Shown one piece after another: positions 57,257 to 64,000 of a DNA stretch of 64,000 nucleotides. Origin of the DNA: Borrelia parkeri (GTDB taxonomy: Bacteria > Spirochaetota > Spirochaetia > Borreliales > Borreliaceae); NCBI RefSeq assembly GCF_023035815.1, contig NZ_CP073159.1, positions 372,001 through 436,000 on the forward strand, given 5' to 3'. The notes under the pieces are model-generated. The model saw only the letters and a list, made by a program, of their open reading frames with translations. It was not told the DNA's origin and did not search any database. Position 1 is the stretch's first letter; the number at the start of each line of letters is the position of its first letter. The translations under genes were made by a program, and so were the position numbers.

Positions 57257-57889
57257 ATGAAACTTGTTTTTTTAGGACCTCCGGGTTCTGGAAAAGGCAC
57301 AATTGCCAAGATCTTATCAGGCAAACTAAATTACTATCATATTTCAACAGGAGACCTATTTAGAGCAAACATATCAAATTCTACACCTCTTGGTAAGGAA
57401 ATCAAACAAATAGTTGAAAATGGACAATTAGTACCTGACTCAATTACAATCAAAATTGTTGAAGATAAAATCAATACCCTTGCAAATAAGGATAATTTTA
57501 TTCTTGATGGATTTCCTAGAAACATCAATCAAGCTAAAGCTCTAGATACGTTCTTGCAAAATATTCAAATAATAAACTTTTTACTTGATGAAGCGATACT
57601 AATAAAAAGGCTTTCTGGAAGAAGAATATGCCAATCCTGCGGCGGAATATTTAACATATATACACTTCCTACAAAAGAAAAGGGCATTTGTGATCTTTGC
57701 AAAGGAACCCTTTACCAACGAAAAGATGACGTAGAAGAGTCTTTAAAAATCAGACTTCAAGAATATCATTTACAGACAAAACCTCTAATAGATTTTTACT
57801 CAAAAAGCAACAGGCTTAATAATATAAATGCATCAAAGGATATTGATGGAGTAGAAAAAAGCTTAATAGAAATAATATCAAAGTATTAA
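57257..57889 (+). CDS. adk: Adenylate kinase, 210 aa
   Basis: Balances AMP, ADP and ATP. The P-loop GPPGSGKG is at residues 7-14, the AMP site STGDLFRANI follows, and LDGFPRNINQAKAL is the family signature. The LID holds four cysteines (CQSC and CDLC), so it is the zinc-binding bacterial form. It has a strong ribosome-binding site upstream (GGAG). Confidence 0.97.
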   Translation: MKLVFLGPPGSGKGTIAKILSGKLNYYHISTGDLFRANISNSTPLGKEIKQIVENGQLVPDSITIKIVEDKINTLANKDNFILDGFPRNINQAKALDTFLQNIQIINFLLDEAILIKRLSGRRICQSCGGIFNIYTLPTKEKGICDLCKGTLYQRKDDVEESLKIRLQEYHLQTKPLIDFYSKSNRLNNINASKDIDGVEKSLIEIISKY

Positions 57890-57932
57890 AAAATATTAAC
57901 TTAAAATAATAATGACAATAATTCATAAATAA

Positions 57933-57962
57933 TTTAGATTTTTAAAAAAAATAAGGTATAAT
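57933..57962 (+). promoter_or_regulatory. Candidate dipA promoter
   Basis: TTTAGA (57933-57938) and TATAAT (57957-57962) are separated by 18 bases. The predicted start lies about 7 bases downstream, leaving a leader of about 25 bases before the dipA ATG. The 106-base gap after adk otherwise shows nothing. Confidence 0.5.
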
Positions 57963-57995
57963 GTGAGAAAGTATTTTAAGGAAGAAAGAATTTAT

Positions 57996-59018
57996 ATGAT
58001 AAAAAAATTATTCATGGTATTGATATTTTTACAGACTATCTTAATCTATTCAAAAGAAAATCAAGATGAAATAGGATATTTTTATGTTAACTCTCAAATG
58101 GCTTATTATCCACCACATACACTAGGAACTTCAGGAAGCAAATTTTCTCCAAGCTTCATACCCCCTCAATTTAAATCAGTATCACCAAACAATCAGATTT
58201 CACCTAGTTCTTGGGGAAGTATCAAACTAATATCAAATTTGGGTTACTATAAATTTTTTAAAATCTTAAAAAATCCCGATCCACATTCACTTTTACTTCA
58301 AAACACTGGAATAGATGTTGATTTTAACATCGGACTCTCACCTGTTGTTGCACTACTTAAAGGAAAAATCGGTTTCACTCCCATTGCATTTATTAATCTA
58401 TATACAGGAATTGAAATTGGAATAGGTTGGCAAGGATTTGGATTTAAGGGTATTGGTATACACGTGGGCAATGGACGATACTCAAGTAAACCTGAATTTT
58501 ATTCTGAGATAACAATGGGAGGTAGGCTACAATTTGATCTAAATGCTGTGTTTGGTGGAGACTGGACTCACATTATTACAGTAGTTGGAAATAATATTCT
58601 TCATATAAAAAATCCACATGCTAAGGACAATCAACTTTGGAAATATAAAGCTGATGAAGGTAAAAATATAAATGGATTTACAATAAACCCTTATGCACTC
58701 CTAGCTTACAAAATGCCAATACCTCTTAATATAATTGGACTGTTATACGAAGGCCAAACATACATTGGACATGCAAGAGACGTAAGTACAACACAAAATC
58801 AAGGATGGGGCAGTGATTTCTTTTATCACAATTTCTCCCTTATTTCAAAAATTGAAATCATAGAAAATTTAACACTAGACATGCAATTCAAATTCTCAAC
58901 AGCACCTATTTACACAGTAAACACAATGGGAATGGCCGATATCTCAAAAAGAATAAGTACAAATAATTCATATATTTACTACGATTCTATTGGATTTTCT
59001 TTAACTTATAAGATCTAA
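57996..59018 (+). CDS. dipA: DipA-like outer-membrane porin, 340 aa
   Basis: The ATG at 57996 gives the signal peptide MIKKLFMVLIFLQTILIYS; the frame extends to a GTG at 57963, but AAGGA and the promoter fit the inner ATG. The mature protein is rich in alternating beta strands with Gly and aromatic residues (IGIGWQGFGFKGIGIHVG) and ends FSLTYKI with a terminal aromatic-hydrophobic pattern. It corresponds by position to BB0418, the dicarboxylate-specific porin DipA. Convergent with rrp1 by two bases. Confidence 0.85.
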   Translation: MIKKLFMVLIFLQTILIYSKENQDEIGYFYVNSQMAYYPPHTLGTSGSKFSPSFIPPQFKSVSPNNQISPSSWGSIKLISNLGYYKFFKILKNPDPHSLLLQNTGIDVDFNIGLSPVVALLKGKIGFTPIAFINLYTGIEIGIGWQGFGFKGIGIHVGNGRYSSKPEFYSEITMGGRLQFDLNAVFGGDWTHIITVVGNNILHIKNPHAKDNQLWKYKADEGKNINGFTINPYALLAYKMPIPLNIIGLLYEGQTYIGHARDVSTTQNQGWGSDFFYHNFSLISKIEIIENLTLDMQFKFSTAPIYTVNTMGMADISKRISTNNSYIYYDSIGFSLTYKI

Positions 59019-59020
59019 CT

Positions 59021-59953
59021 TTAATATTTACATTGATTGCGACCAGAGATCTTAGCTTCATATAATTTGTCATCAGCAAGTTTAATAATATTGGTGAAAT
59101 TGGAATCATAAGGAATTTGTTCAGCAAGACCAATTGAAACTGTAACAAAATTAGAAATATTACTGTACTCATGAATTATTTCTAAATTCCTAATATCTTC
59201 AATTAAAATACTAACAATCTTAATCACTTCGTTCAAACTCTTATTTACAGAAAATAAAATAAATTCCTCACCACCATAACGAGCAATATCTATCTTATAT
59301 TTAATGGCAATTTTATTCAAACTCTTTGCAATCAACCTAAGACATTCATCACCATTGGTATGTCCATAGTTATCATTATATTTTTTAAAATAATCAATAT
59401 CTAACATTCCCACAATGACATTATTTTTATGCTCCAAAGCTTGCATCCAAGACTTAGCAAACTTATCTGTAAAAAACCTTCTATTAGGAATTTGAGTTAG
59501 ACCATCAATTCTTGCAAGATTTTTAAAATAGTCCCTAAGTCTTTTAAGTTCAAGATGGGTTTTAATTCTTGCATCAATTATCCTGCCATTAAAAGGTTTT
59601 AAAATATAATCCACCCCACCGACACTAAATCCTTCAAGTTGAGCATCGGTAGAATCGCTTGAACTGATAAAGATTACAGGAATATCTTTAGTCTCAGGAT
59701 CATTTTTAAGCCTTTTGCAAACCTCATAACCGCTAACATCTGGAAGCAATACATCAAGAAGGATCAAATCAGGACTAGCAATCTCAACCTGTTTTAAAGC
59801 ATCAAACCCATTTAATGCAACCCTAATCTCATACTTATGTTGCAATATATCTATTAATAGATCTAAATTTGTGGGTGTATCATCCACAAGTAGCAATTTT
59901 TGAGGTTCAACTGAAATTTCCTCAAAATTATCCAAAATCATACTTTTAGTCAT
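59021..59953 (-). CDS. rrp1: Rrp1, response-regulator diguanylate cyclase, 310 aa
   Basis: Makes c-di-GMP, needed in Borrelia for tick-phase functions. The receiver (18-135) has LLVDDTPTN with its acidic pair, phospho-acceptor D67 in LILLDVLLPD, and YILKPF. The GGDEF domain has GGEEF at 227-231 and the DGLTQIPNRR start. The RxxD inhibitory site upstream of GGEEF is absent (Tyr at 219). It lies 12 bases downstream of hk1, in the order kinase then regulator. Confidence 0.97.
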   Translation of the reverse strand: MTKSMILDNFEEISVEPQKLLLVDDTPTNLDLLIDILQHKYEIRVALNGFDALKQVEIASPDLILLDVLLPDVSGYEVCKRLKNDPETKDIPVIFISSSDSTDAQLEGFSVGGVDYILKPFNGRIIDARIKTHLELKRLRDYFKNLARIDGLTQIPNRRFFTDKFAKSWMQALEHKNNVIVGMLDIDYFKKYNDNYGHTNGDECLRLIAKSLNKIAIKYKIDIARYGGEEFILFSVNKSLNEVIKIVSILIEDIRNLEIIHEYSNISNFVTVSIGLAEQIPYDSNFTNIIKLADDKLYEAKISGRNQCKY

Positions 59954-59965
59954 GACTTCCCTATC

Positions 59966-62900
59966 TTATCTAAGATTCATCATACGTTTAACAATATTAG
60001 CGCTCTCTTTGAAATTATATACTCTTAAATATTTAATAAGAGAATCAAATAATATAATATTATTGTCATCCAAACTATATCTTTTAAGCACCTCAAGCAC
60101 TTCCTTATATTCTTTTGGATTTCTATCTTCTATGCCATTTAAAAGCTTTTGCATAAGATTCAAAAATTCATCATTGCTTTTAAATTTTAATTTTTCCTGA
60201 TCATAAGTTTCGATAACATCTAAAATCTGCTCCCTTATGTTCTTAATAAGTACAATCAAACCCTTACGCGCCTCAGAATACAATATTTTTAATTCATGTA
60301 TTGAACCTGTATTTATCTCAATCTGTTTAAAATTCCCAAATAAGTTACTACGCATATTACCAAGAGCTCCGGCTATTGAATGTGCTAATTCTTTTACTAA
60401 TCTTATATTATTTAAATTAAAAGCCTCATCCAAATCACGTATCAAATTATCGCTCATGTCAACAAATCCCCTGCACAAATCAACATACATATCATATGAG
60501 ATATTTAAATCTCTTAAAGCATTATTAATATCTAAATTTGGTAAATTAGAAAACCCATCGAATGTCTTATCTGCTATAATTTTATTATCTTCAACCTCAA
60601 TATGCAAATATTTTTTTAATATATACTTAATCGAACTAATGTGTATCGGTTTTGCAAGATAATCATTCATTCCATTTTCTAAACACCTATCTTTATATTC
60701 TCTTAATGCATGTGCAGTAACAGCTATTAATACACATGGATTTAAGTTGTTTTGGCTTTCAAATTTGCGTATTTCTTTAGAAACAGTAAATCCGTCACAA
60801 TTTGGCATTCTTATATCAATAAAAGCCATATCATATTTATTAGTTTTTAAAAATTCAATAGCCTTAACACCATCATCCACAATATCAATAGAATTTTCTC
60901 TGACGCCTATAACAATCAAAATATTTTTTAAAATCTTTTGATTAATTTCATTATCCTCAGCTATTAAAATACCAATATTATTTTTAAGCTTAAGAGTACT
61001 AGACTCATTTATTATTGGAACATCTACAATTGCACCATTTCTAATCCAATCAGAATAAAAATCCCACCTTTTAAAAGGTTTTTGCATGTATTCATATTTA
61101 AAATCAATGATCTCATCACTCTTTAAATAATAAAACACAAAAACTATTCTTGCATTAGAATTTAAAATTTCAATCTTCTCAGCAAACTTAAGACCTTCTT
61201 GTAAACCAAAATCGTCGACATTTATAAAAACAAAATTATAATAAGGATACCTATAAAACGCCTTATAAGCATGCTCATAAGAATAAAAATAATGTATATT
61301 ATCCTTATAATCAAATATCTTACTTATGTCTCTTAATACCTCAACGGTCTTTTTACTTAAAAATAAGCTTAAAATCTTTTTATTCGTTACTAATTCCAAT
61401 TTATTTACTTCTTTATCTTTAATCTTATGACCTAAAACAAAAGGCAACATAAACGAAAAAGTTGTTCCCTTGCCTACCTCACTCTCAACTGAGATACCAG
61501 GACCACCCATTAAACTAACAAGCTTCCTAGATATTGCAAGTCCAAGACCGCTTCCTTCATACTTCTTTGAATCAGAATCATTGCCTTGTCTAAATAACCC
61601 AAATATTACCGGTATATTACTTTTCTTAATTCCTTGACCAGTATCAGTTACTTTAAACTCAATAGTAATTATTTTATTACCATCATTATCTTCTGTACTG
61701 CAGATCATCTCATAGTTTAAAACTATGATTCCATCTGTAGTAAATTTAAAAGAATTTCCTATTAAATTAATCAGTACCCTCTTAAGTCTAGCTCTATCCC
61801 CTATTAAGTAATTTTCTAAATCTGATTTTGAATAAAAAATCAAATCAATATTTTGTTTTGCACTTTGCGACTGAAAACCTTTCAAAACACATTCAATTTC
61901 ATACTCCAAATCTATTTCATTATTTTCAATATAGATCTCATTCATATCTATTTTAGAGATATACAATATTTCATCAATTAAAGAGAGTAATGAGATAGAT
62001 GAATAATTTATCATTTGCACATACTCTTTTTGCACACCTAAAAGATCAGTATTCTCCAAAAGCTCAGTAGCTGCTATTATGCCATTAATGGGGGTACGAA
62101 TATCATGGCTCATACTTGCTAAAAAAATAGTTTTGGCAGCAATAGCATCCTCAATAAACTTTTTCTCACTAATTGCAGAAGAATACATTTTTTTCCTAAA
62201 TCCTATCTCCTTCCACAAATTAAATAGGCAAAACATAAAAATAGTAAAAACAAACATACCAATGGTTAATACTGCTATACCAGACTTTTTTAGCCTTAGG
62301 TCCTTAAAACTTTCATGAACGTTGAATACCCAATCATCAAAATATAATTTATTATTAATATTTGTACAAAATAAAATTTTTTGTATAATTCTTCTTAAAA
62401 TATAATCTTGGTTATTAACTGCAATATTTAAATCAAATGTTAGATTCGGAACAGTAAAAATTTTCTTAATATCCCTAATATTTAAGTCTTCAAAATTAAT
62501 AGTAGCAGTATATTCATCGCTAACAATCCCACTAACCTTGCCCCTATAGAGAAGATCCAAAGCGTCTGTAAAGCTATCCACTTGCACCAGTTGTGTTCCT
62601 ATTTTGGTTTTCAATTTTTTGGTATACAAAAACTTAAGCACCGCAATACTATCAAACGACCTAGAAGTAAATAGTCTAGTTTTATTTGAAAAAAGATGTA
62701 GTGGAATTCCTGATACTGCTTTGATGTTAAAAATATAATCTGAATTCACATCATCTAAATTAGCAGACAATATATCTATTTTCCCTAATTTCATTAATTC
62801 TTCAATATCTCTCTCATGCACACTTATAATATTGAAATCCAAATCTGTCAATCTTTTTATTTTCTTAATTAACCACTCATTGACTCCTTTATAACGACCA

Positions 62901-64000
62901 GAATTAAAATAATCAATAGGATACCAATCTTTAACAGCAAGGGTTAACCTCTTATTGTTTTGTAACCAAATTTTTTCCTCAATATTAAAGTTACTGCTAT
63001 TTATATGCTCATAAAAATTATTGTGATAATCTTCAATTTCATCTTGCCCAAGCCAATTTTTACCTATTTGTAACAAAGTATCGAATAAAATGTTTTCTGT
63101 TAACGCATTAAGCATATATGCAAATAATTGCAATCTCTCATTATTAGCAGCTAATACCAAAAATTTATCTTTACTTAAACTTGAATCCTGCAATTTCAAT
63201 ATATTATTATATCCGTGCAATCTTAATAAATAACTTACGGTAATTGAATTTTCTACAAATCCATATGAATGATTGACTATATCTAAAAAATTATTTACTA
63301 TGTCTGTGTTTTTATCTAATTGAATATCATTTAAACTTAAATCAATAACTTGTGAATTTATGACTCTATTACTATTTTTAGCATTTGTAAAATACAAATT
63401 AAAATTAAGTGAACATATGGGAGCAGTTGCTTTATACTTTTTAGAAGTTAAAATATTATCATCTTCAATAATTCCACCCCAAACAGACACATCCTTATCA
63501 TCCAAGCCTACTTTAATGCTCTCCTTTGGAAATCCTACAAATTTAACTGAAAAACCATATTCTTTAGCAAGAGTATTCCACAAATCAACTAAAATTCCTG
63601 CAAATTGACCTTTAGAATTAATAAAACTCAAAGGAGGATAATCATTATATATTCCAACATCCAGCTTAAATAAAAAATCAAATTCTTTAAAAGAAGCATA
63701 TTCCTCTCTAGAGAGAGATTGCATATAACTTAAAAGATCAATATTTAAATCTCTTAGTTGACTAACAGCATTCTTGCTAATAGCAGCTCTTATGCCAAAA
63801 CTATAAAAATACTCAGAATTAAAAACTTTCATAAAAGATGGATAAAAAGAACTATACCATACACAAGATAATGACTTATAACTCCCATATACTAAATCAA
63901 TCTTATTATCTCTTAATGCCAAGAGTAATTTTTCAGTATCTGGAAATAAAAAAACATTATCATTATGACCATGAAATCTTAAAATATCTTCATATATAGT
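59966..64000 (-). CDS. hk1: Hk1, hybrid sensor histidine kinase (N-terminus outside window)
   Basis: Sensor for the Rrp1 pathway. The frame is open to the right edge, so the protein continues beyond it. Periplasmic substrate-binding-protein-like sensor segments fill the visible N-terminal half, followed by a membrane helix VLTIGMFVFTIFMFCLF, HisKA with SMSHDIRTPING (His codon 62105-62107), HATPase (NLIGNSFKFT, DTGQGI, GSGLGLAIS), a receiver-like segment with no Asp, a true receiver (ILIAEDNEIN, Asp codon 60815-60817) and an HPt domain with AHSIAGALG (His codon 60380-60382). It is the upstream partner of rrp1. Confidence 0.96.
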   Translation of the reverse strand, partial: TIYEDILRFHGHNDNVFLFPDTEKLLLALRDNKIDLVYGSYKSLSCVWYSSFYPSFMKVFNSEYFYSFGIRAAISKNAVSQLRDLNIDLLSYMQSLSREEYASFKEFDFLFKLDVGIYNDYPPLSFINSKGQFAGILVDLWNTLAKEYGFSVKFVGFPKESIKVGLDDKDVSVWGGIIEDDNILTSKKYKATAPICSLNFNLYFTNAKNSNRVINSQVIDLSLNDIQLDKNTDIVNNFLDIVNHSYGFVENSITVSYLLRLHGYNNILKLQDSSLSKDKFLVLAANNERLQLFAYMLNALTENILFDTLLQIGKNWLGQDEIEDYHNNFYEHINSSNFNIEEKIWLQNNKRLTLAVKDWYPIDYFNSGRYKGVNEWLIKKIKRLTDLDFNIISVHERDIEELMKLGKIDILSANLDDVNSDYIFNIKAVSGIPLHLFSNKTRLFTSRSFDSIAVLKFLYTKKLKTKIGTQLVQVDSFTDALDLLYRGKVSGIVSDEYTATINFEDLNIRDIKKIFTVPNLTFDLNIAVNNQDYILRRIIQKILFCTNINNKLYFDDWVFNVHESFKDLRLKKSGIAVLTIGMFVFTIFMFCLFNLWKEIGFRKKMYSSAISEKKFIEDAIAAKTIFLASMSHDIRTPINGIIAATELLENTDLLGVQKEYVQMINYSSISLLSLIDEILYISKIDMNEIYIENNEIDLEYEIECVLKGFQSQSAKQNIDLIFYSKSDLENYLIGDRARLKRVLINLIGNSFKFTTDGIIVLNYEMICSTEDNDGNKIITIEFKVTDTGQGIKKSNIPVIFGLFRQGNDSDSKKYEGSGLGLAISRKLVSLMGGPGISVESEVGKGTTFSFMLPFVLGHKIKDKEVNKLELVTNKKILSLFLSKKTVEVLRDISKIFDYKDNIHYFYSYEHAYKAFYRYPYYNFVFINVDDFGLQEGLKFAEKIEILNSNARIVFVFYYLKSDEIIDFKYEYMQKPFKRWDFYSDWIRNGAIVDVPIINESSTLKLKNNIGILIAEDNEINQKILKNILIVIGVRENSIDIVDDGVKAIEFLKTNKYDMAFIDIRMPNCDGFTVSKEIRKFESQNNLNPCVLIAVTAHALREYKDRCLENGMNDYLAKPIHISSIKYILKKYLHIEVEDNKIIADKTFDGFSNLPNLDINNALRDLNISYDMYVDLCRGFVDMSDNLIRDLDEAFNLNNIRLVKELAHSIAGALGNMRSNLFGNFKQIEINTGSIHELKILYSEARKGLIVLIKNIREQILDVIETYDQEKLKFKSNDEFLNLMQKLLNGIEDRNPKEYKEVLEVLKRYSLDDNNIILFDSLIKYLRVYNFKESANIVKRMMNLR

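Overview
The window is AT-rich chromosomal DNA from a Borrelia-type spirochaete. Supporting signs are a tandem Bmp lipoprotein cluster, the Hk1-Rrp1 c-di-GMP pair beside DipA, spirochaete-style lipoproteins, and an rpoB with Asn at the rifampicin position. The gene order follows, from memory, the B. burgdorferi chromosome from about BB0362 to BB0420. Several differences (the bmp set, no genes between pdeA and apeB, a repeat-bearing BB0405/0406-type protein) fit a relapsing-fever lineage, but I cannot name the species. No prophage, insertion sequence or CRISPR array is visible.

Layout. 1-4.5 kb (+): end of lgt, then pdeA, apeB and an orphan EIIB-like protein. 4.5-12.8 kb (-): gpsA, a ClpA-like ATPase, tyrS, glyS, gltX and a membrane protein. 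12.9-16.4 kb (+): pdeB-mtnN-metK-luxS, a c-di-GMP phosphodiesterase with the activated-methyl-cycle genes. 16.4-19.8 kb (-): HIT hydrolase, mgtE, treA. 20.0-24.4 kb (-): four bmp paralogues. 24.5-36.4 kb (-): one long information-processing operon, tRNA-Thr, rpmG, tRNA-Trp, secE, nusG, rplKAJL, rpoBC, rpsLG. 36.4-41.9 kb: lipoproteins and exported proteins, plus a gene broken by two in-frame TGA codons. 42-44.7 kb: gltP and proS, convergent. 44.7-46.8 kb: a gene-free stretch with nested inverted repeats, then two paralogous outer-membrane proteins, one with a 21-bp tandem repeat. 46.8-49.8 kb (-): fruA-manA. 49.9-52.2 kb (+): exported protein, nuclease, membrane protein. 52.2-53.8 kb (-): cyclophilin-FKBP lipoprotein and a polyprenol-kinase-like protein. 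54-59 kb (+): cheR, cheB, a TraB-family protein, adk, dipA. 59-64 kb (-): rrp1 and hk1; hk1 runs off the right edge.

How the genes work together. The window holds the c-di-GMP synthase (Rrp1), its sensor kinase (Hk1) and both known phosphodiesterases (PdeA, PdeB). Sugar and solute uptake is represented by FruA, ManA, TreA, GltP, DipA and the Bmp nucleoside-binding lipoproteins. The central block supplies transcription and translation.

The most unusual points are a ClpA whose second ATPase module has lost its Walker motifs but keeps an IGF loop, a PdeB with HK in place of the HD dyad, a CheB with no phospho-acceptor Asp, a cysteine-less EIIB protein, apparent gene conversion between two bmp genes, a 21-bp minisatellite in an outer-membrane protein gene, and the gene carrying two in-frame TGA codons.
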